From Klebsiella pneumoniae (lineage in GTDB: Bacteria; Pseudomonadota; Gammaproteobacteria; Pseudomonadales; Pseudohongiellaceae), in the NCBI GenBank assembly GCA_945869725.1, contig CAMBPO010000006.1, positions 1-64,000 of the forward strand: a DNA stretch of 64,000 nucleotides, in the 5' to 3' direction. The stretch's first letter is position 1, and the number at the start of each line of letters is the position of its first letter. The position numbers and the translations under genes are program-made. The notes beneath the pieces are model-generated. The model ran no database searches and was not told the origin of the DNA. It was given only the letters and a program-made list of their open reading frames with translations. Shown in pieces: positions 1 to 8,412 of the stretch.

Positions 1-959
1 CCATCGCCACGCGACACAAAGTACAGGGCGGTTCCAGGATTTGGATTAAGACTGGCTCTGATTGAATCTCTGCCGCTCAGCGCGATCGGAGTTGGAGGTA
101 AGCCATTAATGCGATAAGTATTCCAAGGGGTTGTTGTTTCAATGTCAGAGCGGCGGATGTTGCCCGAATAGCTATCGCCCATTCCGTAGATTATGGTTGG
201 ATCCGATTGCAGGCGGATGCCCTGCTGCAAGCGCCGGACAAACACTCCCGCAATATCCGCCTTCTCTGCCTGATATCCTGACTCCTTTTCAATGATTGAG
301 GCCATGATCAACGCCTGCCAAGGCGAATCGTAAGGTAGGTTCTGTGCTTGCTGATGCCATTCACTTTCCAGAACCTCACGCAGTTGAAGATGAGCGCGCA
401 GAAGAATGGCTTCGTCGGTTGTATCGCGTGTATAGAAGTATGTATCCGGAAACAAAGTTCCTTCAAGTGCAGGAAATGGCGACTGCAGCAGAACTGATAG
501 CTCTTCATCCGTTTTGTCACGCAAGGTCACGCGAATGGTTTCCTGCGCCCATAGATGCTCAAGCGCCTGACGAGCAGTCCAGCCCTCCACCAAGGTGACC
601 GGATACTGTACATTGCGGCCGGACATCAAAAGGCTCAATAAGGTCACCGGTGTTAGTCCGGGTGTTAACTCATATTCGCCGGTGCGCATTGATCTGTCGA
701 TCTCTTGCCAGCGCGCCCACAGCACCAGAATACGCGGCCATCTGAGCACGCCTTCTTGTTCCAGTCGACGCGTCACCTGAGTCAGCGATCGACCAGGCTC
801 TATCATGATGATCATTGGCTGATTCAGGCTAATCGGCGTCTCAAGATAGTTTTTAACAGCGTAATAAGCTACCGATACACAAAGAATGATTGATATCAGC
901 ACAAGCAGAAGCAAGCGGAATACGTTGCGACGCACAAAACTGACCGGTTTATTCAGCAT
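1..959 (-). CDS. mltG: Endolytic peptidoglycan transglycosylase MltG (partial, C-terminus beyond window)
   Basis: Inner-membrane lytic transglycosylase that cuts nascent glycan strands and limits their length. The reading frame runs from an ATG at 957-959 to the window edge, giving about 319 residues; the C-terminal part is outside the window. Residues ~13-34 form one N-terminal membrane helix. The family motifs EGTLFPDTY (~166-174), SIIEKES (~221-227, containing the catalytic glutamate by family knowledge), LQSDPT and NTYRINGLPPTPI are all visible. It starts 15 bases after pabC, the usual pabC-mltG(-tmk-holB) order, so tmk probably follows outside. Identity is secure; only the end is unknown. 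Confidence 0.95.
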   Translation of the reverse strand, partial: MLNKPVSFVRRNVFRLLLLVLISIILCVSVAYYAVKNYLETPISLNQPMIIMIEPGRSLTQVTRRLEQEGVLRWPRILVLWARWQEIDRSMRTGEYELTPGLTPVTLLSLLMSGRNVQYPVTLVEGWTARQALEHLWAQETIRVTLRDKTDEELSVLLQSPFPALEGTLFPDTYFYTRDTTDEAILLRAHLQLREVLESEWHQQAQNLPYDSPWQALIMASIIEKESGYQAEKADIAGVFVRRLQQGIRLQSDPTIIYGMGDSYSGNIRRSDIETTTPWNTYRINGLPPTPIALSGRDSIRASLNPNPGTALYFVSRGD

Positions 960-974
960 GGTGTGTCAGCCTGT

Positions 975-1844
975 TCACAGGGGAAAATCATCACTCAGCC
1001 ACTGCTGCGCCATCCGCGCCATGGTTGTGGCGCGAAACTCATGCGGTTGCTCTCGATCACCAGCATCAATCAGCCTCAGTATCGGCCAGACTCCAAAAAC
1101 ACTGTTGCACAAAAATGCTTCAGAGCCTTGTGTCAGCTCATGATGCTGAATAGTTCTGACAACGACCTCAACTCCATTAGAAGCAAACAACTCGATCAGC
1201 CGGTTGCGCATCACACCATCAATGCCGCAACGAGTCAGCTCCGGCGTACACAGCTGATTTTCAATAACAACAAATACGTTACTGCGGGTACCTTCGATGA
1301 GGTTAGAGTCCAGGTCCAGCATTAACCCTTCGCGCACAGTGGGTGCGTGCGAAGCTGCGTCCGATAACTCACGGCTGGCGAGCACCTGATCCAGGCGGTT
1401 AAGGTGCTTGATGCCTGCTGTAACCGGGTTTATCGAGAGTGGATGACGGCAAACAATCACATCAATACCGTTTTTTGAGTTACGGACAATATCGGGGGCA
1501 GGCGCATGCCATTGAAATAACACTGTGGGCCGGATTGGTGAGGGTGGCGTGTATCCGCGCCCACCAGTGCCCCTGGTGACAATCACTTTAAGGATGCAGT
1601 CAGTAGATGGTGCCGAGGCAATGATTTCGGGAATCAGGCTGTCCAGGTAATAGAGGTCCAAATCGATACCAAGGACATCACAACCGGATAGCAGGCGTTG
1701 CCTATGCGACTCCCAGAGCAAAAGTCGGCCTGAGAAGAACCGGATCGTTTCAAATAGCCCATCGCCGTAAAGCAATCCGCGATCATGACTGGAAACAGTC
1801 TCTGAGAAATTCTGACCGGACACTGTTTGCGGAGCCGGGCTCAT
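975..1844 (-). CDS. pabC: Aminodeoxychorismate lyase PabC
   Basis: PLP-dependent fold-type IV enzyme that cleaves 4-amino-4-deoxychorismate to p-aminobenzoate and pyruvate for folate synthesis. The 289-residue product carries the family signature DRGLLYGDGLFET (residues ~21-33) and the probable PLP lysine in GIKHLNRLDQ (K146), followed by the LDQ..ASRE segment. The ATG start at 1844 lies 10 bases after the fabF stop, so it is probably co-transcribed with the fatty-acid genes, as in many gammaproteobacteria. A branched-chain or D-amino-acid aminotransferase would share the fold, but the neighbours fabF and mltG point to PabC. Confidence 0.93.
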   Translation of the reverse strand: MSPAPQTVSGQNFSETVSSHDRGLLYGDGLFETIRFFSGRLLLWESHRQRLLSGCDVLGIDLDLYYLDSLIPEIIASAPSTDCILKVIVTRGTGGRGYTPPSPIRPTVLFQWHAPAPDIVRNSKNGIDVIVCRHPLSINPVTAGIKHLNRLDQVLASRELSDAASHAPTVREGLMLDLDSNLIEGTRSNVFVVIENQLCTPELTRCGIDGVMRNRLIELFASNGVEVVVRTIQHHELTQGSEAFLCNSVFGVWPILRLIDAGDREQPHEFRATTMARMAQQWLSDDFPL

Positions 1845-1854
1845 GGCTCCTCCG

Positions 1855-3099
1855 TCAAACGAACCGTTTAAAAATCAACGAACCATTGGTTCCGCCAAAA
1901 CCAAATGAGTTGCTGAGAACCGCATTAAGGCGGACATTTCTGCTGATGCCTGGCACATAATCAAGATCGCATTGCGGGTCGGGATTATCCAGATTGATTG
2001 TGGGCGTAATCACCTGATCGTGAAGTGACATGACACACACGATGGCCTCAACTGCGCCCGCTGCGCCGAGCAAATGCCCCAACATCGATTTTGTTGAACT
2101 GACCGGCAGGTTTCCGGCATATTGGCCAAATACCGACTTGATCGCCTGGGTTTCAGCGATGTCTCCGGCGAGCGTAGAGGTGCCATGTGCATTTATATAT
2201 TGAATATCTTCAGGATTCATGCCCGCACTGTGCAGGGCATTGCGCATGCACGTGGCTGCACCCCTGCCGTTCTCTGACGGCGATGTTATATGAAAAGCAT
2301 CTGCACTCATGCCAAAGCCCGAGAGTTCAGCATAAATTCGAGCGCCTCGTTTACGGGCATGTTCGTACTCTTCCAGCACCATAATTCCCGCACCGTCACT
2401 GAGTACAAAACCATCGCGGTCTTTGTCAAAGGGTCGGCTGGCGGCTTGCGGATTGTCATTACGAGTGGAAAGTGCCCTGGCGGCGCAAAAACCACCGAGT
2501 CCCACCGGAGACGTTGCCATTTCGGCGCCACCTGCCAGCATCAGGTCAGCCTGGCCTGACGCGATCATTTGGGCTGCGAGGCCAATGTTATGTGTACCGG
2601 TGGTACATGCCGTGGTGACCGCAATGTTGGGCCCCTGCAAGTTATATCGGATAGAGAGTGTTCCACCCAGCATATTGATTATTGAGCCGGGAACAAAAAA
2701 TGGAGAGACCTTTCTGGGCCCACTGACTCTGATGAGCTCGGAGTTAATCTCAATGGCAGTGATACCGCCAATACCTGAACCTATAGCAGCACCAAATCTG
2801 GCTGGATCAAAACTGTTTTCTCCATCGAGACCGGCATCCTGCATGGCTTGGGCTCCTGCCGCTACGCCATACAGAATAAACACATCCATGCGCTTGGCAT
2901 CTTTAGCCGGCATGTACGGTTCACTGTCAAAATTCTTTATGGATCCGCCAAAGCGGGTGCTGAAAGCAGAAGTATCAAACTGCTCTAGAATATTGATACC
3001 GCTTTGAGCCTCTTTAACGGCATTCCACGTCGTCGTGACATCATTTCCCAATGGAGAAACCATGCCCAGACCGGTTATGACTACTCGCCTGCCATTCAA
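1855..3099 (-). CDS. fabF: Beta-ketoacyl-ACP synthase II FabF
   Basis: Condensing enzyme that elongates acyl-ACP with malonyl-ACP; FabF also performs the temperature-sensitive C16:1 to C18:1 step. The thiolase-fold protein shows the nucleophile region [12 protein letters not shown] and the two catalytic histidine motifs [11 protein letters not shown] and [11 protein letters not shown]. The frame is open up to a GTG at 3114, but a TTG at 3099 is preferred: GGAGAG sits 7 bases upstream of it, and the protein then begins [12 protein letters not shown], matching the usual N-terminus. The GTG has no ribosome-binding site. The product is 414 residues (419 from the GTG). It follows acpP, the standard order. 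Confidence 0.95.
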   Translation of the reverse strand: MNGRRVVITGLGMVSPLGNDVTTTWNAVKEAQSGINILEQFDTSAFSTRFGGSIKNFDSEPYMPAKDAKRMDVFILYGVAAGAQAMQDAGLDGENSFDPARFGAAIGSGIGGITAIEINSELIRVSGPRKVSPFFVPGSIINMLGGTLSIRYNLQGPNIAVTTACTTGTHNIGLAAQMIASGQADLMLAGGAEMATSPVGLGGFCAARALSTRNDNPQAASRPFDKDRDGFVLSDGAGIMVLEEYEHARKRGARIYAELSGFGMSADAFHITSPSENGRGAATCMRNALHSAGMNPEDIQYINAHGTSTLAGDIAETQAIKSVFGQYAGNLPVSSTKSMLGHLLGAAGAVEAIVCVMSLHDQVITPTINLDNPDPQCDLDYVPGISRNVRLNAVLSNSFGFGGTNGSLIFKRFV

Positions 3100-3189
3100 C
3101 GCGCATCTCTCCACAGAATAAACAAAAGCTACCCCAAGTAATTGCCCGGAGTAGCTTCTATTTGTAAAAATCCTATAAACGGAATGCTG

Positions 3190-3423
3190 TTACAGGTGCT
3201 GGTTAATGTAGTCTATGGCCAGCTGTACCGTGGTGATTTTTTCAGCGTCTTCGTCTGGAATTTCAGTCTCAAACTCTTCTTCCAGAGCCATGACCAATTC
3301 AACCGTGTCCAAAGAATCAGCGCCGAGATCTTCCACGAATGAAGACGACAGTTTTACATCTTCTTCTTTAACGCCAAGCTGCTCGCAGACAATTTTTTTC
3401 ACTCGTTCTTCAATGCTGCTCAT
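3190..3423 (-). CDS. acpP: Acyl carrier protein AcpP
   Basis: Small acidic carrier that holds acyl intermediates on a 4'-phosphopantetheine arm. The 77-residue product contains the attachment motif [12 protein letters not shown] with the modified serine at S37, and it has the usual four-helix, strongly acidic composition. AGGAG precedes the ATG. The 227 bases upstream, up to fabG, are unusually AT-rich and long for this operon. This fits a separate acpP promoter, as is known in E. coli for this abundant protein, but I could not identify a convincing -35/-10 pair there. Confidence 0.98.
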   Translation of the reverse strand: MSSIEERVKKIVCEQLGVKEEDVKLSSSFVEDLGADSLDTVELVMALEEEFETEIPDEDAEKITTVQLAIDYINQHL

Positions 3424-3650
3424 AACTTTTATTAGCTCCTAGTACCAATGTTTGTCACACATTCCGATTAATTGGTTATTATTTGATCTACCGGATTAAT
3501 CTGAAACGCAAGTTTACATGTATTTTATTGCGCTTGTAATCTTTAACTGGAAAATAAATATCTTGACCGATAAAAAACACTTATATTTCAAAATGTTAAA
3601 AACAACTTCTCACGTCATTTTAGATAGAATTACGCGCGAATATGTAAGTT

Positions 3651-4397
3651 TTACGCCATGTACATGCCACCATTAACATGTATCGTTTCGCCAGTTATGT
3701 ATGCTCCTGCATCTGATGCAAGAAAACCCGCAACCGCACCGATTTCCTCAGGTTTTCCAAATCTCGCTAGCGGGATTTGTAACAGCATGGTTTCAACCTG
3801 CTTTTCAGTCAGCGCACGAGTCATATCCGTATCAATAAATCCGGGTGCTATCGCATTTACTGTAATGCCACGCGACCCGATTTCGCGTGCCAGAGACCTT
3901 GAAAATCCCTCAACAGCAGCCTTGGACGCTGCATAGTTTGTTTGTCCCGGGTTTCCGCTTGAGGCAACAACCGAACTGATGTTGATAATTCGCCCCCACC
4001 GCGCCTTGGTCATTGCCTTGACTGAACTGCGGCAGATTCGATACAGGGATGTCAGATTAGTGTTCATGACACTTTCCCACTCCTCTGCCTTCATGCGCAT
4101 CAACAGATTATCGCGGGTGATTCCAGCGTTGTTAACCAGAATCAACGGTGTAGCACCAAATTCCTGTTCAATACGCGCCAACACTGAATCAACCGCTTCC
4201 GTAGAACATACATCCAGACAAAAGCCTGAACCTTTGATTGCAGATTTGGCAAATAATTCCGTTATCGCTTTTGCGCCGTCTTCACTGGTGGCGGTACCGG
4301 CTACTGTGGCACCCATTTTCCCCAGTTCCAACGCTATCGCACGACCAATGCCTCTGCTTGCGCCTGTCACCAACGCTACTTTTCCGCTCAAGCTCAT
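3651..4397 (-). CDS. fabG: 3-oxoacyl-ACP reductase FabG
   Basis: NADPH-dependent short-chain dehydrogenase reducing 3-ketoacyl-ACP in fatty-acid elongation. The nucleotide-binding TGASRGIG motif lies near the N-terminus, followed by NNAG and the Ser-Tyr-Lys triad in ISSVV and Y-x3-K (NYAASKAA). A TTG three codons upstream (4406) could extend the frame, but the ATG at 4397 is preferred: AGGAG is 10 bases before it and the protein then begins MSLSGKVALVTG, as in relatives, giving 248 residues. It sits between fabD and acpP in the conserved cluster. Confidence 0.96.
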   Translation of the reverse strand: MSLSGKVALVTGASRGIGRAIALELGKMGATVAGTATSEDGAKAITELFAKSAIKGSGFCLDVCSTEAVDSVLARIEQEFGATPLILVNNAGITRDNLLMRMKAEEWESVMNTNLTSLYRICRSSVKAMTKARWGRIINISSVVASSGNPGQTNYAASKAAVEGFSRSLAREIGSRGITVNAIAPGFIDTDMTRALTEKQVETMLLQIPLARFGKPEEIGAVAGFLASDAGAYITGETIHVNGGMYMA

Positions 4398-4448
4398 TGT
4401 CAGCAAACTCCTGATTAAAGTGTCATTTAACAGATCTTTTTATTGGTA

Positions 4449-5393
4449 TCAAACACGACTACTGATGTGGGACAAGGCATCAGAAAGGGCCTCAGGTGAC
4501 TCTGCGCTGAAGGTCTCAATCTCTGGATGCACACGCTTGATCAAGCCACAAAGCACCTTACCGGGGCCACATTCTACAATTTTGCCAACGCCGAAGTCGC
4601 GCATGCAATAAATGCTGTCGACCCATTGCACGGGCATATATAACTGTTTAAGCAGATTCTCTCGTATATCGCTTGGCTCTTTGGTTGCACGGCCATGAAT
4701 GTTCTGAACAACGGGGATCGATGGTCGTTTAAACTCAACCAACGCGAGATCGGCAGCAAGCTGATCAGCGGCCGGTTTCATCAATGCGCAGTGAGAAGGC
4801 ACACTGACATTGAGAGGCAAGGCTCTTTTGGCGCCGGCCTCCTTCAAAGCTGACATGGCGCGCTCAACGGCAAGCTTGTCGCCGGCTATCACTGTTTGAC
4901 CGGGCGAGTTAAAGTTCGCCGCTGAAACCACACCATCTCCCGCAACTGACTTACAGATATCATCTATTCTGTGATCGTCCATACCGATTATGGCAGCCAT
5001 TGCCCCCGTGCCGAAAGGAACGGCCTTCTGCATGTAAAGGCCACGCTGATGAACAAGTTGCAACGCATCACCAAGACCTAGAACCCCCGCGCAGACCAGG
5101 GCGGAATACTCTCCCAGACTATGGCCTGCAAGCATTTCGGGTAGCGGCCCACGCTGTTGCTCCCAGATCCGCCATACCGCAATCGATGAGACTAGCAGTG
5201 CTGGTTGAGTAATGTGTGTCTGGTCCAGCAATCCATCGGGATTGGACTGGACGATGTCCCACAAGTCCATACCAAGCACGTCAGATGCCTCAGAAAAAGT
5301 CTCCTCTACCACAGGATATAGCAATGCAAGTTCGCTGAGCATGCCCGTCTTCTGAGAACCCTGACCCGGAAATACAAATCCAAATTTTTGCAT
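4449..5393 (-). CDS. fabD: Malonyl-CoA:ACP transacylase FabD
   Basis: Transfers malonyl from CoA to ACP, making the extender unit for fatty-acid synthesis. The 314-residue protein starts MQKFGFVFPGQGSQ and has the nucleophile elbow GHSLGEYSA (S92), the catalytic histidine in VPSHCALM near residue 200, and the C-terminal GPGKVL motif. It follows plsX by only 28 bases. In E. coli fabH lies between these two genes; here nothing does. Confidence 0.97.
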   Translation of the reverse strand: MQKFGFVFPGQGSQKTGMLSELALLYPVVEETFSEASDVLGMDLWDIVQSNPDGLLDQTHITQPALLVSSIAVWRIWEQQRGPLPEMLAGHSLGEYSALVCAGVLGLGDALQLVHQRGLYMQKAVPFGTGAMAAIIGMDDHRIDDICKSVAGDGVVSAANFNSPGQTVIAGDKLAVERAMSALKEAGAKRALPLNVSVPSHCALMKPAADQLAADLALVEFKRPSIPVVQNIHGRATKEPSDIRENLLKQLYMPVQWVDSIYCMRDFGVGKIVECGPGKVLCGLIKRVHPEIETFSAESPEALSDALSHISSRV

Positions 5394-5421
5394 AACTAGC
5401 TCTCATCCTGTTTCAGGAAAA

Positions 5422-6450
5422 TTATGCTACACCGACCGTTTTATGCATCCGTGCAGTAATCAATTGAGGAACATTAAATGCCAATTGTTGGAACGCATGC
5501 TCTATGGCCTGCTCAAAACCTGCCCAGTCAGAGTTGCCATGGCTCTTTACAATGCCCCCCTGAATCCCGATCAAAGTGGCACCATTATATTTTGATGGGT
5601 TAAGCACGCGACACACATCTCGAAAAAATGGTTTCATACAAAAACCGAATGCACGGTAGTACCATCGCCTACGAATGCTCTGATGCATATGATTTTCGAT
5701 GACCTTTACAGCGCCTGCGCTGGCCTTGATGGTAATGTTGCCGGTAAAGCCGTCACATACGATCACATCAGCAATCCCATCAAAAATCTGATTCCCTTCA
5801 ACAAAACCAACGTAGTCAAAATCATTACAAGCAGCAAGTAATGTTGAAGCCTGACGAATTTCCGGCGTCCCTTTATGAGCCTCAGAACCGATATTCAGCA
5901 GAGCTACGCGCACGCGTGGTTTACCAGAAACGGCACCGACCAGCACACTACCCATGATTGCGAATTGGATCAACTGATAGGTGGTGGTATCGATATTGGC
6001 CCCCACATCAAGAACATAGGTAAAATCGCCTGCCCGCGACCCTGGAAGCATGGCAATCAAAGCGGGCTTTTCAATACCTTGGATATTTTTTAAAAGTTGA
6101 CGGGATGCGAGCATTAGGGCGCCGGTGTTGCCGGCACTGATGCACGCTTGTGCAGTTTCGGATCGTACCTGTTCAATAGCAAGAAATTGCGACGAGTCGC
6201 GGCCACTTCGCAGGATGTTATCCGGCCGCAAGGTATCAGCAAATACTACAGAGGTATGAAGAATTTGAATTCGGCAAAGCTCCGATCGCGATAACCCCTT
6301 GAGGTAAATCTTGATCAGAGACTCATCACCCACTAGCAAGAATGTGACAGAAACATGCCGGCGCAAAATAGACAAGCAGGCCGGCATCGTCACTGCGGGG
6401 CCGGAACCCCGCCCCATGACATCAATGGCGATGCACCGGGTGTCAGTCAA
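5422..6450 (-). CDS. plsX: Phosphate acyltransferase PlsX
   Basis: Converts acyl-ACP to acyl-phosphate, the donor for PlsY in phospholipid synthesis; a peripheral membrane enzyme. The 342-residue frame shows the family motifs CISAGNTGALM, FAIMGSVL, ALLNIG, VCDGFTGN and KYNGATLIG. The start is a TTG at 6450, two bases after the rpmF stop, consistent with translational coupling. One oddity: the N-terminal signature normally reads DxMGGDFGP but here is DVMGRGSGP, so the usual Gly-Asp pair is changed. The rest of the protein looks intact, so it is called functional with that caveat. Confidence 0.94.
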   Translation of the reverse strand: MTDTRCIAIDVMGRGSGPAVTMPACLSILRRHVSVTFLLVGDESLIKIYLKGLSRSELCRIQILHTSVVFADTLRPDNILRSGRDSSQFLAIEQVRSETAQACISAGNTGALMLASRQLLKNIQGIEKPALIAMLPGSRAGDFTYVLDVGANIDTTTYQLIQFAIMGSVLVGAVSGKPRVRVALLNIGSEAHKGTPEIRQASTLLAACNDFDYVGFVEGNQIFDGIADVIVCDGFTGNITIKASAGAVKVIENHMHQSIRRRWYYRAFGFCMKPFFRDVCRVLNPSKYNGATLIGIQGGIVKSHGNSDWAGFEQAIEHAFQQLAFNVPQLITARMHKTVGVA

Positions 6451-6452
6451 AC

Positions 6453-6632
6453 TTATTCGTCACCAAGATTCAGAACTTTTTTGCCCTTGTAAAAACCATC
6501 AGCAGTAATGTGATGGCGGCGATGAACTTCACCTGTGGTTTTGTCAACTGACAACGTTGGACCAGTCAATGCATCATGACTTCTGCGCTGGTCGCGACGA
6601 GCGCGGGATTTTTTGTTCTGTTGAACGGCCAT
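6453..6632 (-). CDS. rpmF: 50S ribosomal protein L32
   Basis: Small basic ribosomal protein of the large subunit. The 59-residue frame begins [20 protein letters not shown] and continues with [21 protein letters not shown], the standard L32 pattern. It is the form without zinc-binding cysteines. It ends two bases before the plsX start and follows yceD, the conserved yceD-rpmF-plsX order. An AGGAG-like sequence precedes the ATG. Confidence 0.97.
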   Translation of the reverse strand: MAVQQNKKSRARRDQRRSHDALTGPTLSVDKTTGEVHRRHHITADGFYKGKKVLNLGDE

Positions 6633-6691
6633 GCTTTGTACTCCTGTCGATTAATGCTGAAATTTCAATCTACAAATAACTGAAATCAAAT

Positions 6692-7240
6692 TTATTTTTC
6701 AGATCTTGATTTAAGTCCGACCAAGGCTGCAAACGGATTCTTCCGAGCTGACTCTGATTCAATTTGTTTCTGTATCGCCAAATCCTGGGATTTGTTTACA
6801 TCCACACATCGCTCATGCATCGACACAATCGGCATAGCGAGGATCAACTGTTCTTCAATGATATCTGCGGGAGATAACAACTCATCTTCACCACACATCC
6901 ACGGATCAAATCTGTCAGGCAACGCCTTTGATTGAGCGTCTGTGGTCACTAGGACAAGATCAATTTTGTCTTCAACATGCAACGACATTGGTTGCAGACA
7001 TCGCTGGCAAACTACACTGACATCCGTGATCACATTCCCGATAATCCTTGGCCTGCGCTCCGTATCCACTTCAAATAACAAATCTGCGATAACAGTGCCT
7101 TCTTCATCAAGCAAACTTTCACAAAGTCTCTGTAATGAAGCGACAGGCAACTGACCCTTTAAGTGCATCCTCTGCCTGAATACCTTTTGGGGATCCAGAG
7201 TCTGCGTAAGTAAAGAACGATGGATTGGGGTCTCTGTCAT
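6692..7240 (-). CDS. yceD: YceD/DUF177 family protein (23S rRNA accumulation protein)
   Basis: Member of the DUF177 family, whose E. coli member YceD is reported to affect 23S rRNA accumulation; the molecular role is poorly defined. The 182-residue protein has the typical central CQRCLQPM segment (two cysteines after a predicted beta-strand), an acidic MCGEDELLSPADIIEEQLILAMP-like helix region, and the C-terminal NPFAALVGLK ending characteristic of the family. It lies directly upstream of rpmF, its almost universal position in bacteria. Confidence 0.93.
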   Translation of the reverse strand: MTETPIHRSLLTQTLDPQKVFRQRMHLKGQLPVASLQRLCESLLDEEGTVIADLLFEVDTERRPRIIGNVITDVSVVCQRCLQPMSLHVEDKIDLVLVTTDAQSKALPDRFDPWMCGEDELLSPADIIEEQLILAMPIVSMHERCVDVNKSQDLAIQKQIESESARKNPFAALVGLKSRSEK

Positions 7241-7312
7241 AGGCGCGCAATTCTAGGGGCACAGAGCCTTGATGTCAAAAAAATAAATGCTTTCCGCATA
7301 TTTTTCGGGTTC

Positions 7313-8293
7313 TTACGATTGATTCGCGGGTGTCAGCTTTTCAATCAGCGATTGCATTGTTGCAGGCATGGACGCAGCAAACTCTTTTCTGGAACCAGTT
7401 ACCGGATGTGTAAACTTGATTGAGGATGAGTGCAGGCATAAGAACCGATATTCATTTAACGACCCAACTTTATTGTGGGTATATCGCGTATCCCCAACCA
7501 CCGGATGCCCCGCAGACTGAGTATGCACTCTGATCTGGTGTGTCCGTCCAGTAATCAGTGTTGCTTCGAGTAAACTTGCCTCAGACCAGACCTTCTTTAA
7601 ATCGAACAACGTGATTGATGGCTTACCTGTTTCATCAATGGTTGAATAACTCTCAGCATCACTGGGATGATGTTTTAACAAAGGTGCGTCAACACGGGTG
7701 ATCTGTTTTGGCCATTGACCATGAACTAGCACAAGGTATTTTTTTTCTACATGCCCTGCTTTCATTTCGTTTTGAATAAATTTCAGTGCCTTACCAGTCT
7801 TGGCTACCAAAAGACAACCAGACGTCTCCTTATCAAGACGATGCACCAACTCACGATAACCATCACTGCCAGCCATAGACCGGAGCGCTTCAATCAACCC
7901 AGCCTTTATGCCAGAACCACCGTGCACAGCAAGTCCCGAGGGTTTATCAAGCACAAGCAGATGTTCATCCTCATACAAAATGGCATCTTGTAATCGTTCC
8001 ACAAGGCCCGCGCTCGGGGCCACCAAGGCTTCCTGTTCTGCCAATCTTAGGGGCGCTACTCGAACAACATCAGCCTCATTGAGCCGCTGATCCGGTTTAC
8101 ATCTCTTTTTGTTTACCCTGATTTCACCTTTGCGGATTAACCGGTACAAATGTGACTTCGGCAGACCCTTCAGGCGGGACAACAGAAAATTATCCAGGCG
8201 CTGGCCATCAGAATGTGCTGTAACATCGAGCAGTTGCACACCCGTATTGGCTGTTTGCACGGGCATGATCGAGGACTGAGTGTGGCCGCTCAT
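7313..8293 (-). CDS. rluC: 23S rRNA pseudouridine synthase RluC
   Basis: RluA-family pseudouridine synthase; RluC modifies U955, U2504 and U2580 of 23S rRNA in E. coli. An N-terminal S4 RNA-binding domain (LDNFLLSRLKGLPKSHLYR... GEIRVNKKR) precedes the catalytic HRLDKETSG motif with its aspartate, and RTHQIRVH follows. The frame is open up to 8344, but the ATG at 8293 is preferred: AAGG lies just upstream, and the longer version would translate a perfect GC-rich inverted repeat. The product is 326 residues. In E. coli maf separates rluC from yceD; here it is absent. Confidence 0.92.
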   Translation of the reverse strand: MSGHTQSSIMPVQTANTGVQLLDVTAHSDGQRLDNFLLSRLKGLPKSHLYRLIRKGEIRVNKKRCKPDQRLNEADVVRVAPLRLAEQEALVAPSAGLVERLQDAILYEDEHLLVLDKPSGLAVHGGSGIKAGLIEALRSMAGSDGYRELVHRLDKETSGCLLVAKTGKALKFIQNEMKAGHVEKKYLVLVHGQWPKQITRVDAPLLKHHPSDAESYSTIDETGKPSITLFDLKKVWSEASLLEATLITGRTHQIRVHTQSAGHPVVGDTRYTHNKVGSLNEYRFLCLHSSSIKFTHPVTGSRKEFAASMPATMQSLIEKLTPANQS

Positions 8294-8317
8294 AATGTGA
8301 CTACCTTGGTGAAACTG

Positions 8318-8340
8318 GCGCGCAGTATAGCACTGCGCGC
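8318..8340. promoter_or_regulatory. Perfect 9-bp inverted repeat between rluC and argS
   Basis: GCGCGCAGT and ACTGCGCGC form perfect 9-bp arms separated by 5 bases, in the short divergent spacer between rluC and argS. On the minus strand the centre contains TATACT followed by GCGCGC, a possible -10 element and GC-rich discriminator for rluC, about 20 bases before its preferred ATG. It may be an operator overlapping a promoter or an RNA hairpin; no binding protein can be assigned. Confidence 0.5.
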
Positions 8341-8412
8341 TCATCTATACCGGCAGCACCGTGGCAATTGGTGTAAAATCCGTGCAGTTTTTGCTTTCCA
8401 CCTGGAGCTGCC

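Noticed and set aside
2423..3007. Plus-strand open frame of 194 codons opposite fabF
   Set aside because: It lies entirely inside the well-supported fabF on the other strand, has no recognisable domain, and follows the usual shadow pattern.
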